DNA of 6,778 nucleotides from positions 1 through 6,778 of the forward strand of contig JAHDBX010000093.1 of assembly GCA_020630145.1 (NCBI GenBank). Reading direction: 5' to 3'. The DNA is from Gammaproteobacteria bacterium (GTDB lineage Bacteria; Pseudomonadota; Gammaproteobacteria; HTCC5015). The translations under genes and the position numbers were made by a program. Position 1 is the first letter of the stretch. Each line of letters opens with the position of its first letter. Below are positions 1 through 6,778 of the stretch, piece after piece. The notes beneath the pieces are model-generated. The model worked only from the letters and a program-made list of their open reading frames with translations. It made no database searches and was not told where the DNA came from.

Positions 1-422
1 CCTTTCGATAGAGCAGATAATACTGTACAAACAAATAAGTACTGATTACCAAAACGAAAGCCGTTGCCTAAAATAATCCATAGATAAACGACTAAACCTG
101 GCACGCCTGCTTCTCTACCTAAAATTAAACCTAGTGTAATAACTAAGGTATCAGCAAACATATTTAGATAGATACGGAAAGATGATAAAACTTGGTATCG
201 ATAAACGGTACAAAAAGACAGCAGTGATATTACAAAATATATTGCCAATACAACCGTAATTTCAAAGGTCTCTAGAGAAACTTCCTTATATATATTCAAG
301 CAAACAAAATATACTAGAAAAAATGAAACAATAAATATACGTAGTACACCCTGCTCCCACTCATGTGCCGCAGCAGAATACTTAGGAGCAAGCATTTGTT
401 TTTTTAACTTCGTAAGATCCAT
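1..422 (-). CDS. rpfC: RpfC-like membrane sensor (probable hybrid histidine kinase), N-terminal part only
   Basis: The first 140 codons of a gene that runs off the left edge. The start is the ATG at 422-420, 30 bases after the rpfG stop; no strong Shine-Dalgarno is visible, only purine-rich GAACGAAG just upstream. A short charged leader (residues 1-25) is followed by hydrophobic segments at about 26-44, 54-73, 84-102, 108-120 and from 126 on, a multi-pass input domain. Residues 102-106 (GREAG) and 115-125 (WIILGNGFRFG) match the hallmark 'YLW-GNG-RYG' signature of the RpfC membrane domain as I recall it. E21 and Q24, just before the first membrane segment, line up with E19 and Q22 of Xanthomonas RpfC, in the stretch implicated in DSF sensing. 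The same input domain also precedes diguanylate cyclases, so the kinase identity rests on the rpfG neighbour; the kinase, receiver and HPt domains would lie outside the window. Confidence 0.68.
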   Translation of the reverse strand, partial: MDLTKLKKQMLAPKYSAAAHEWEQGVLRIFIVSFFLVYFVCLNIYKEVSLETFEITVVLAIYFVISLLSFCTVYRYQVLSSFRIYLNMFADTLVITLGLILGREAGVPGLVVYLWIILGNGFRFGNQYLFVCTVLSALSK

Positions 423-452
423 TTACTTCGTTCTTTTTTAATAACTAATTGC

Positions 453-1631
453 TTATACTGACTCATCTGGGTATTGCTCAGCTACTGCAACAATATTATC
501 AATATCCATGATAAACGCTTCTACACAGCTAGGGTCAAAATGCTTACCTGACTGAGATCTAATATGGTCAATTGCCGTTTTAACATTCCAAGCATCCTTA
601 TATGGGCGCTTTGAGCATAATGCATCAAAGACATCTGCAACCATAACAATACGAGCAGACAGAGGAATATCTTCATTACGCAACTGATGAGGGTAGCCTG
701 AACCATCCCATTTTTCATGATGCGCCAATGCTATTTCGGCCCCCATTTGTAAATATTTAGAGGGGCTATCTTTTAGTATTTCATGACCAATAAGCGTATG
801 CTGCTGCATCACTTCCATTTCATTGTCATCTAATTTCCCGGGCTTAAGTAATACCGTATCAGATATACCAATTTTACCAATATCGTGCATTGGGGCAGCA
901 ATCTCAATATCATGACATTCCTCGTCGGACAAGCCTAAACTCTTTGCTATTAAAGCGGAAATTTTTGCCATACGAACAACGTGCATACCGGTTTCTTGAT
1001 CACGGTACTCCCCCGCTTTGGCTAGCCTCATTAGGGTTTCATATTCACGTTGGCGTATTTCTTCGGTAGCTTTATGCACCTGATCTTCTAGATGAGCTTT
1101 ACGGTGTTTAATTTGGTTTTGTTGGCGACTCAGCTTAAGCAAGTTCTGGCAGCGAACTTTACATTCATAATTATCCAAGGGCCGTGTCAAAAAGTCTGTA
1201 GCACCTGCATCTAGCACTTTATACCTAACATCAACCTCTTCACAAATAGTAACAATAATTAATGGAATGTCTTCGCAATCAGATATACGTCGAAAATGCC
1301 TAATAAAATCGATTCCATCCATTTGTGGCATACGGTAATCACTAATCACCAATGCAGGCTTGCGTACTTCTGCGGCTTGTAGTGCTTTATACGGGTCTGT
1401 AAACGCATGCACAGCTAACGTTTTATCCATATTAAGCAAAATTTGTGTTAGTAGTTTAAGACCTGTTGGCTGATCATCAAGGATTAATACATAGTCTTCT
1501 TTACGTGCATGAGCTTTATAATTTTTATTACTAAGAGCGCTCAGCTCACGAATAGACTCAGCATAGGTCCCAGTATCTTCAAATATATTTTCATCTGAAA
1601 AACCGGCGGAAAGTAAGTCATCTTTTGTCAT
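453..1631 (-). CDS. rpfG: RpfG-like response regulator, cyclic-di-GMP phosphodiesterase (HD-GYP)
   Basis: A complete 392-residue cytoplasmic two-domain protein. Residues 1-45 are a leader with no recognised domain. A receiver domain spans about 46-165, with acidic pocket D52/D53, phospho-acceptor D98 (in SDYRMPQMDG) and T128. The usual receiver Lys is Arg (R150-P151). A charged helical linker, probably coiled coil, covers about 166-200. The HD-GYP domain (about 200-380) carries H217, H249-D250, K253, H278, H304-H305, the DGSGYP motif at 309-314 and D333, so the metal-binding and GYP residues look intact and hydrolysis of c-di-GMP is expected. Alignment from memory to Xanthomonas RpfG is good throughout (for example VLLKPGKL and VADVFDAL). 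It is followed after 30 bases by an RpfC-like sensor, its likely phosphodonor. GAGAG lies 11 bases before the ATG. In other bacteria the pair controls motility, biofilm and secreted enzymes; the outputs here are unknown. Confidence 0.9.
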   Translation of the reverse strand: MTKDDLLSAGFSDENIFEDTGTYAESIRELSALSNKNYKAHARKEDYVLILDDQPTGLKLLTQILLNMDKTLAVHAFTDPYKALQAAEVRKPALVISDYRMPQMDGIDFIRHFRRISDCEDIPLIIVTICEEVDVRYKVLDAGATDFLTRPLDNYECKVRCQNLLKLSRQQNQIKHRKAHLEDQVHKATEEIRQREYETLMRLAKAGEYRDQETGMHVVRMAKISALIAKSLGLSDEECHDIEIAAPMHDIGKIGISDTVLLKPGKLDDNEMEVMQQHTLIGHEILKDSPSKYLQMGAEIALAHHEKWDGSGYPHQLRNEDIPLSARIVMVADVFDALCSKRPYKDAWNVKTAIDHIRSQSGKHFDPSCVEAFIMDIDNIVAVAEQYPDESV

Positions 1632-1656
1632 TTCTCAATGATCTCTCAATTGTCGT

Positions 1657-1662
1657 ATTATA
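1657..1662 (-). promoter_or_regulatory. Possible -10 element for rpfG-rpfC
   Basis: Read on the minus strand this is a perfect TATAAT hexamer, 25 bases upstream of the rpfG ATG, which would give a leader of about 20 bases. The hexamer 17 bases further upstream (AGGAAT) is a poor -35, and a better -35-like TTGATA at 1695-1690 is too far away (27 bases). In an AT-rich gap a chance match is quite possible. If real, it would let rpfG-rpfC be transcribed independently of ffh. Confidence 0.3.
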
Positions 1663-1754
1663 TTTACCTTATTGATTACATTCCTTATATATCAATTACT
1701 TAGAGTTTACCCCTAAGAAAGCGCTTTTACAAATCATTCTAAGCTATTATTATT

Positions 1755-3110
1755 TCAAAACGGTGGCATTCCCCCACCCATTTTGCTCATTAACTGCTGC
1801 ATGCCCTTGCCTTTCATCTTTTTCATCATTTTACCCATCTGCTTATGCTGCTTTAGTAAACGATTTATATCTTGAATAGATGTTCCAGAACCACTGGCTA
1901 TGCGCCGTTTACGAGAGCCATTCAGCACAACTTCTGGCCTTTTACGCTCAGCAGGTGTCATTGAATCAATCACCGCAATCATACGAGTAAATTGCTTTTC
2001 ATCAACATTCTGTGGCATTGCATTCTTATTCATGCCCGGCATATTAGGCAATTTATCCATTAATGCACCAATACCGCCCATTTTTTGCATGGTTTTAAGC
2101 TGTTCTCGCAGGTCCATCAAGTCTAAACCACGGCCTTTTTGTATTTTTTTGGCGAGTTTTTCTGATTCAGCAACATCAAAGTTTTGCTGAGCCTCCTCCA
2201 CCAAACTAACAACATCACCCTTACCTAAAATTCTTGATGCAATGCGCTCAGGGTAAAACGGCGTTAAAGCATCGGCTTTTTCACCCACACCAATAAATTT
2301 AATCGGTTTACCGGTTATATAATTAACCGATAGCGCCGCTCCACCACGTGCATCGCCATCTACCTTTGTCAGTACAACACCGGTTAAATCTAAAGCATCA
2401 TTAAACGCTTTCGCTGTATTAGCAGCATCTTGCCCCGTCATACTATCGACCACAAACAAGGTCTCAGCTGGCTGCAAGGACTGATGCACAGCGCTTATTT
2501 CCTGCATCATGTCGCTATCTACATGTAAGCGACCTGCGGTATCGACAATTAATACATCAGACATGGATGTGCTTGCCGCTTTTAACGCCTTTTCGGCGAT
2601 TTTTACTGGTTTTTGTTCACCTTCGGCATCAAAAAAAGCGGTGTCCATTTTTTCTGCCAAGCTTTGTAACTGTTGAATCGCTGCTGGGCGGTACACATCA
2701 CAACTCGCTAGTAATACCTTTTTCTTATGCTGTTCTTTTAAATATTTGGCTAATTTTGCAGCGGTAGTCGTTTTACCCGCCCCCTGCAAGCCTGCCAATA
2801 AAATAACAACCGGCGGCTTTTGCTGTAGGTTTAATTCCCGGTTTTCCTGCCCCATCAAGTCAATCAAAGCATCATTAACAACCTTAATGAAGGCTTGACC
2901 AGGCGAAATACTCTTAATAACCTGCGTTCCCTCAGCACGTTCCTTTACATCTGTAATAAAAGCACGCACCACAGGTAAGGCAACATCGGCCTCAAGCAAA
3001 GCCATACGAACTTCGCGTAAAGACGCTTGCATATTTTCTTCGGTAAGCCTGCCAATACCGCGTAAAGATTCAGAAACTCGAGTTAAACGACTACTCAGAC
3101 CAGTAAACAT
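1755..3110 (-). CDS. ffh: Signal recognition particle GTPase Ffh (SRP54)
   Basis: A complete 451-residue protein, close to the 453 residues of E. coli Ffh. It binds 4.5S RNA and signal sequences of nascent inner-membrane proteins and delivers ribosomes to the receptor FtsY. The N domain (about 1-90) is helical. The G domain has the P-loop GLQGAGKTT (107-115), DVYRPAA (138-144), DTAGRL (190-195), TKVDGD (248-253) and GGAAL (256-260). The methionine-rich M domain (about 300-451) includes the RNA-binding segment around 400-420 (SRKRRIASGSG, then SIQDINRLL), followed by a Met/Lys-rich tail ending GGGMPPF. The start follows a modest AGG-containing site (TAGGTCC) about 6 bases upstream. It is transcribed divergently from ypjD, as in E. 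coli. Downstream on the same strand lies rpfG rather than the frequently seen rpsP-rimM-trmD-rplS genes. No key residue appears to be missing. Confidence 0.98.
   Translation of the reverse strand: MFTGLSSRLTRVSESLRGIGRLTEENMQASLREVRMALLEADVALPVVRAFITDVKERAEGTQVIKSISPGQAFIKVVNDALIDLMGQENRELNLQQKPPVVILLAGLQGAGKTTTAAKLAKYLKEQHKKKVLLASCDVYRPAAIQQLQSLAEKMDTAFFDAEGEQKPVKIAEKALKAASTSMSDVLIVDTAGRLHVDSDMMQEISAVHQSLQPAETLFVVDSMTGQDAANTAKAFNDALDLTGVVLTKVDGDARGGAALSVNYITGKPIKFIGVGEKADALTPFYPERIASRILGKGDVVSLVEEAQQNFDVAESEKLAKKIQKGRGLDLMDLREQLKTMQKMGGIGALMDKLPNMPGMNKNAMPQNVDEKQFTRMIAVIDSMTPAERKRPEVVLNGSRKRRIASGSGTSIQDINRLLKQHKQMGKMMKKMKGKGMQQLMSKMGGGMPPF
1762..1778 (-). terminator. Possible weak hairpin terminator overlapping the end of ffh
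   Basis: In the ffh transcript GGTGG and CCACC can form a 5-pair GC-rich stem around a 7-base loop, within the last codons of ffh, followed by GTTTTG and an A/T-rich stretch over the stop codon. The stem is short and the T tract is broken, and the repeat also follows from the Gly-Gly-Met-Pro-Pro coding sequence, so termination would be partial at best. Confidence 0.25.
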
Positions 3111-3231
3111 AAGGACCTATTACAATAATTTTTTCAAAGGTGTATTTTGCCATAATTTAGCCATAGGCTTAGAGTTTTTAATCATGCCTATTATGTTAAT
3201 ATGCAATATTATCGATATTACCTAATACACC
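3111..3231. promoter_or_regulatory. Divergent promoter region between ffh and ypjD
   Basis: This 121-base AT-rich gap separates two genes transcribed away from each other, so it should contain the start signals for both the ffh and the ypjD-corB-radA directions. I could not find a convincing -35/-10 pair on either strand. Loose -10-like matches exist: TATTAT near 3189-3194 on the plus strand, and TAAATT near 3153-3158 on the minus strand. Nested inverted repeats are present: GGTGTATT at 3139-3146 with AATACACC at 3224-3231, and inside them ATAGGC at 3163-3168 with GCCTAT at 3186-3191. They may be chance. Confidence 0.5.
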
Positions 3232-4050
3232 ATGAATGCCTTTTTATTAGCCTTTAGCATCGTAACGTTCTTAAGTGTTTGCTTATTTTTATTGCTATTT
3301 AGCATTTATAACTTAAAACAAAAAGGCAGTGACAATAATCGTTTGTTAGTAGGCGCGGGCAACTTAGTACCCGGGTTTATTGCTTGTTTTCTACAGGTTG
3401 TATTACTGATAGGCCTACTATGGGATAAGCAAGGGCATTTAAACTTGGGGTTAAGCAATGCCTTACTGTTATGCGCATTTATCATTACACTACTTTGCCT
3501 AGTTATCTGTCTGTTTATCCCGATTGCTCAACTATTGGCTGTATTTTTACCTATCAATGCTATAGCCGTTATTGTTAGCGTCGCTTTGCCAAGTAAACAG
3601 ATTGCCACATTATTACCATCAGCATCACTACAAACACATATATTATTATCAATATGTGCCTATAGCATTTTAGCTTTTGCCTCAATGATTGCCATTTTAT
3701 TTGCATGCAAAGATTGGCAAGTCAAAAACCATCATTTTGGCATTTTATGGCAAACATTGCCCTCATTACAAAGCCTTGAAAAACTGCTGTTTCAATTACT
3801 CACTTTAGGCTTTGCACTGCTTACTATCGGCATTTTAATTGGCTTTATGGATGTAGAAAAATGGTTCACACATAAAATCATTTTTTCAGTTATAGCGTGG
3901 TTAGTATTTGCATGTCTATTAATAGGTCGCTTTTTCTGGGGTTGGCGAGGCCAAAAAGCGATTAAACTTACCCTAACCGGCATGGTATTCCTCCTATTGG
4001 CCTTTTTTGGCTCTAAATTTGTTCTTGAAATTCTACTGACAAGTCATTAA
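3232..4050 (+). CDS. ypjD: YpjD, CcsA-like cytochrome c assembly-family inner-membrane protein
   Basis: A 272-residue polytopic membrane protein (E. coli YpjD is about 263) with roughly eight hydrophobic segments: near 5-25, 40-63, 76-97, 100-118, 134-158, 186-205, 215-232 and 245-268. Residues 133-145 (containing THILLSICAYS), 176-184 (LPSLQSLEK), 212-224 (THKIIFSVIAW) and 236-239 (WGWR) match the YpjD signature I recall. The family belongs to the CcsA/CcmC-like haem-handling superfamily; H136 and H214 sit where haem-ligand histidines would be expected, but no biochemical role is established for YpjD. An in-frame stop at 3223-3225 makes the ATG at 3232 the first possible start. It has no recognisable Shine-Dalgarno (the upstream bases are pyrimidine/A-rich), which is odd. 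It sits divergent from ffh and upstream of corB, the same neighbourhood as in E. coli. Confidence 0.92.
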   Translation: MNAFLLAFSIVTFLSVCLFLLLFSIYNLKQKGSDNNRLLVGAGNLVPGFIACFLQVVLLIGLLWDKQGHLNLGLSNALLLCAFIITLLCLVICLFIPIAQLLAVFLPINAIAVIVSVALPSKQIATLLPSASLQTHILLSICAYSILAFASMIAILFACKDWQVKNHHFGILWQTLPSLQSLEKLLFQLLTLGFALLTIGILIGFMDVEKWFTHKIIFSVIAWLVFACLLIGRFFWGWRGQKAIKLTLTGMVFLLLAFFGSKFVLEILLTSH

Positions 4051-4101
4051 TTGAGCTGAAATCCTGTTTTTTTTGCGCTAAACTAGTCGCCCATAAACTA
4101 C

Positions 4102-4106
4102 TAGGA
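4102..4106 (+). promoter_or_regulatory. Shine-Dalgarno that fixes the TTG start of corB
   Basis: TAGGA lies 8 bases before the TTG at 4115, a good spacing. In the same frame a stop (TAA, 4094-4096) lies just upstream with no ATG or GTG in between. The next in-frame ATG (4205) would cut into the first membrane segment and the conserved SSSETAL motif. Together these make TTG the best start. Confidence 0.75.
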
Positions 4107-4114
4107 CGTCTTGC

Positions 4115-5407
4115 TTGGACAGTTTCCCTATAAGCCTACTTTTTGGCTTGCTCGTTATACTCATTTTTCTATCTGCTTGTTTTTCCAGTTCTGAAACGGC
4201 ATTAATGTCGTTAAACCGTTATAAACTGAAAAACCGGGCAGAGAAAGGCCATCGTGGCGCTAAATTTGCACTCAAATTATTGCAGCAACCTGACCGTCTA
4301 ATTGGCCTTATTTTGCTTGGCAACAATGTTGTGAATGTTGCCGCGTCAATGCTTACCACCTTGATCGTGCTACGACTATACCCTGACCAAAGTTCAATGC
4401 TGGCGGTGGCTGGAGGCTTGCTAACGCTGGTTATTTTAGTCTTTGCCGAAGTTGCACCTAAAACACTAGCAGCGCTGCAACCTGAAAAGCTAGCCTATCC
4501 TGCTGCAATGGTGTATTGGCCACTGCTCAAGCTGCTATTCCCTTTTGTTTGGCTAACGAATAGTGTAGCCAACGGCTTGCTGAAACTACTGGGTGTAGCC
4601 ACAGTAGATGAAAACAATCACCAATTGAACCTCGAAGAAATAGAAACAGTCGTTAAAGAAGCTGGCGCCTTGATTCCAGAACAGCACCAAGAAATGCTGA
4701 AAAATATTATTGGCCTAGAACGCATAACGGTTGAAGATATTATGATTCCGCGAAATGAAATTTTCGGTATCAACTACTGTGATGAAATAGCGGAAATAAG
4801 TGACCAACTGACTAGTAATGATAAAACACGTGTGCCTGTTTTTAAAGACAGTATTGATGACATACTTGGCGTGCTACATATCAAAAAATTAGTCGCAGAC
4901 CTGATTAATGAAGATTTAAATAAAGAACATATAGATCAACACCTGATACCGCCTGTATTTATTCCCGAAGGTACGCCAGTTATGCAGCAACTACTCGAGT
5001 TTCAAATTAGTAGAAGACGCATAGCATTAGTCGTTGATGAATATGGCGATATAATGGGTTTAGTCACTCTAGAAGATATACTCGAAGAAATTGTTGGAGA
5101 ATTTACAACACAGGCATCTGCCGTTAATAAGAATATTATTGCCGAAAGTGAAACAGCTTATCTAATCAATGGTGCTATTCATATTCGTGAGCTTAACCGT
5201 TCTTTGGAGCTCACTTTATCAACTGACGGGCCTAAAACCCTGAGCGGCTTAATAATCGAGTTTTTAGAAATGATTCCAGAAGCAGGAACCAGTACACGTA
5301 TTGGTTCGCATGTGTTTGAGATTGTGAAAATAACAAATAATACTATTAAAACCGTACGTTATCATCGCTATAGTGATGAGGACGTTACAGAATCATCAAA
5401 TATATAA
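4115..5407 (+). CDS. corB: CorB-type CNNM/CBS-domain protein, Mg2+/Co2+ transport family (HlyC/CorC)
   Basis: A 430-residue inner-membrane protein (E. coli CorB/YfjD is about 428). The CNNM (DUF21) membrane domain spans about 5-165, with FSSSETALMSLNRYKL (23-38), the LLGNNVVN segment (67-74) and AEVAPKT (111-117), all conserved in this family and near the Mg2+ site of structurally known CorB/CorC homologues. An acidic helix (172-184) leads into two CBS motifs (about 205-330), ending in the canonical VVDEYG-IMGLVTLEDILEEIVGE block. A C-terminal CorC/HlyC transporter-associated domain follows (about 345-418). The protein probably exports or helps transport divalent cations, with the CBS pair likely sensing ATP-Mg. 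The motif reads FSSSETA where many members have FSGSETA, a minor change. The start is TTG. It follows ypjD by 64 bases and precedes radA by 2 bases. Confidence 0.95.
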   Translation: MDSFPISLLFGLLVILIFLSACFSSSETALMSLNRYKLKNRAEKGHRGAKFALKLLQQPDRLIGLILLGNNVVNVAASMLTTLIVLRLYPDQSSMLAVAGGLLTLVILVFAEVAPKTLAALQPEKLAYPAAMVYWPLLKLLFPFVWLTNSVANGLLKLLGVATVDENNHQLNLEEIETVVKEAGALIPEQHQEMLKNIIGLERITVEDIMIPRNEIFGINYCDEIAEISDQLTSNDKTRVPVFKDSIDDILGVLHIKKLVADLINEDLNKEHIDQHLIPPVFIPEGTPVMQQLLEFQISRRRIALVVDEYGDIMGLVTLEDILEEIVGEFTTQASAVNKNIIAESETAYLINGAIHIRELNRSLELTLSTDGPKTLSGLIIEFLEMIPEAGTSTRIGSHVFEIVKITNNTIKTVRYHRYSDEDVTESSNI

Positions 5408-5409
5408 AA

Positions 5410-6777
5410 ATGGCTAAAGATAAAGTCCAATATCAGTGCTCTGCCTGCGAAAACATTACGCCTAAATGGAATGGACAATGTGGCAATTGCGGCGAATGGA
5501 ATACCTTAAATGAGCAATCTATTACTAGCAATGACAATAGAAAAATGCAGTCGTCTGTTGGCTATAGCGGCTCAGTTGAATCGAACACATTAGGCGATGT
5601 CGTCTTTACTGAAACAGACTACACAGCAACAAGTATTGGTGAACTTGATAGAGTGCTAGGTGGAGGTATTGTAGCCGGATCGGTCATTCTTATCGGTGGA
5701 GATCCTGGCATTGGCAAATCAACTATATTGCTACAAACATTGGCGCATTTAGCAAGTAAGCACAACTGTATTTATATTTCAGGCGAAGAATCTGTACAAC
5801 AAATCGCATTGCGTGCTAAACGTTTGCAAATTGAGGCACCCGATCTAGCTTTAATTACCGAGACATGTGTAGAAACGATTTTGGCAACTGCCAATAAAAT
5901 CAAGCCTAAAATCATGGTCTTAGACTCCATACAAACCTTATTTACAGAGAGTTTAAGTTCAGCACCGGGCTCAGTCAGCCAAGTACGTGAAAGTGCAGCA
6001 CAAGTTGTACGCTACGCAAAACAAACCGGCACGGCTATTATATTAGTAGGCCATGTTACCAAAGAAGGCGCATTAGCCGGCCCACGCGTACTCGAACATA
6101 TGGTTGATACCGTCCTCTATTTTGAAGGGGGCAATAATAGCCGTTATCGCGTCATTCGCGCCGTTAAAAACCGCTTTGGAGCGGTTAATGAACTCGGCGT
6201 TTTTGCAATGACTGAAACAGGCCTAAAAGCGGTTAGCAACCCATCGTCTATTTTTTTATCGCGCCATGACAAACCCGTTTCTGGCAGCACCGTTATGGTC
6301 ACACGTGAAGGCACACGCCCAATGCTAATTGAAGTGCAAGCATTAGTTGATAGCAGCCACGGTAACCCGCGCAGAGTGACACTAGGCCTAGAACAAAATC
6401 GTTTATCCATGTTGCTCGCTGTTATGCACCGGCATGCGGGCATTGCCATGTTTGACCAAGACGTATTTGTAAATATCGTCGGGGGTTTGCGTATTAGCGA
6501 AACAGCAGCTGACTTACCTGTGCTAATGGCCGCTTTATCCAGTTTCCGCGATAAAGCATTAGACGAAGATTTAGCACTATTTGGCGAAGTCGGCTTAGCC
6601 GGTGAAATTCGTCCTGTGCCTTACGGCGATGAACGTTTAATTGAAGCCTCCAAACACGGTTTCAAACGTGCTATTGTGCCCAAACTAAATAAACCACGTG
6701 CTGAATTCGCCAAACAGTTAGGCGATATGGAAGTCATTACCATTGACCGTATAGACAGCCTCTTAGATTATTGTTAA
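5410..6777 (+). CDS. radA: DNA repair/recombination ATPase RadA
   Basis: A complete 455-residue cytoplasmic protein (E. coli RadA is 460); its TAA stop ends one base before the window edge. It has an N-terminal C4 zinc finger (C10, C13, C24, C27). The RecA-like ATPase core has Walker A GDPGIGKST (97-105), EES (126-128) and Walker B VLDS (170-173), and the RadA-specific KNRFG motif lies at 253-257. The C-terminal Lon-like domain (about 275-455) includes GGLRISETAADL (358-369) and FGEVGLAGEIRPVP (391-404), which form hexamer contacts and bind DNA in the family rather than acting as an active protease. RadA promotes branch migration and RecA-dependent strand exchange. No Shine-Dalgarno is visible; the ATG lies 2 bases after the corB stop in an A-rich stretch, suggesting translation coupled to corB. 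In E. coli radA lies elsewhere, next to serB. Confidence 0.98.
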   Translation: MAKDKVQYQCSACENITPKWNGQCGNCGEWNTLNEQSITSNDNRKMQSSVGYSGSVESNTLGDVVFTETDYTATSIGELDRVLGGGIVAGSVILIGGDPGIGKSTILLQTLAHLASKHNCIYISGEESVQQIALRAKRLQIEAPDLALITETCVETILATANKIKPKIMVLDSIQTLFTESLSSAPGSVSQVRESAAQVVRYAKQTGTAIILVGHVTKEGALAGPRVLEHMVDTVLYFEGGNNSRYRVIRAVKNRFGAVNELGVFAMTETGLKAVSNPSSIFLSRHDKPVSGSTVMVTREGTRPMLIEVQALVDSSHGNPRRVTLGLEQNRLSMLLAVMHRHAGIAMFDQDVFVNIVGGLRISETAADLPVLMAALSSFRDKALDEDLALFGEVGLAGEIRPVPYGDERLIEASKHGFKRAIVPKLNKPRAEFAKQLGDMEVITIDRIDSLLDYC

Positions 6778-6778
6778 C

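Noticed and set aside
521..718. Open frame of 65 codons on the minus strand inside rpfG
   Set aside because: It lies wholly within the well-supported HD-GYP coding sequence in another frame and resembles no known protein.
1900..2190. Open frames on the plus strand opposite ffh (also 2567-2767)
   Set aside because: They are antisense to a strongly conserved gene and have no recognisable domain or ribosome binding site.
4067..4074. Run of eight T after ypjD, resembling the tail of a terminator
   Set aside because: No GC-rich hairpin precedes it, so it is not supported as a Rho-independent terminator.
4076..4103. TAAACTA repeated twice with a TTGCGC upstream, considered as a corB promoter
   Set aside because: The spacing (15 bases) and sequence match are poor, and the repeat is only 7 bases, so it is not listed as a feature.
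6144..6449. 101-codon frame antisense to radA, and a 63-codon frame antisense to ypjD (3792-3983)
   Set aside because: Both lie opposite conserved coding sequence and read like shadow translations.

Overview
This is an ordinary-looking chromosomal window from a moderately AT-rich gammaproteobacterium. The main evidence is the divergent pair ffh / ypjD-corB, the arrangement I know from E. coli and relatives. The protein sequences also resemble the gammaproteobacterial versions of Ffh, YpjD, CorB and RadA. I cannot name a genus. There are no tRNA or rRNA genes, insertion sequences or CRISPR arrays, and about 95% of the window is coding.

Left half, read leftward: ffh (signal recognition particle GTPase, 3110 to 1755), then a 123-base gap, then an rpfG-like response regulator with an HD-GYP cyclic-di-GMP phosphodiesterase domain (1631 to 453). 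After a further 30 bases comes the first 140 codons of a membrane sensor (422 to beyond base 1). Its N-terminus resembles the input domain of RpfC, the hybrid kinase that senses diffusible signal factor (DSF) fatty acids. The rpfG-then-rpfC order matches the xanthomonad rpf operon. The likely pathway is signal, sensor kinase, phosphotransfer to the receiver of RpfG, then c-di-GMP breakdown. The rest of the kinase lies outside the window, and no DSF synthase (rpfF) is visible.

Centre: a 121-base divergent intergenic region (3111-3231) must hold promoters for both directions. It contains nested short inverted repeats but no clear consensus promoter.

Right half, read rightward: ypjD (CcsA-like cytochrome c assembly-family membrane protein), corB (CNNM/CBS-domain magnesium/cobalt transport-family protein with a TTG start) and radA (zinc-finger, RecA-like branch-migration ATPase). 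corB and radA are 2 bases apart. The ypjD-corB gap is 64 bases, so all three may form one operon. radA is complete and ends one base before the window edge.

I found no evidence for an undescribed system. The points most worth following are the RpfC-like sensor cut off at the edge, an Arg in place of the usual Lys in the RpfG receiver, and the signalling pair sitting where rpsP often follows ffh.
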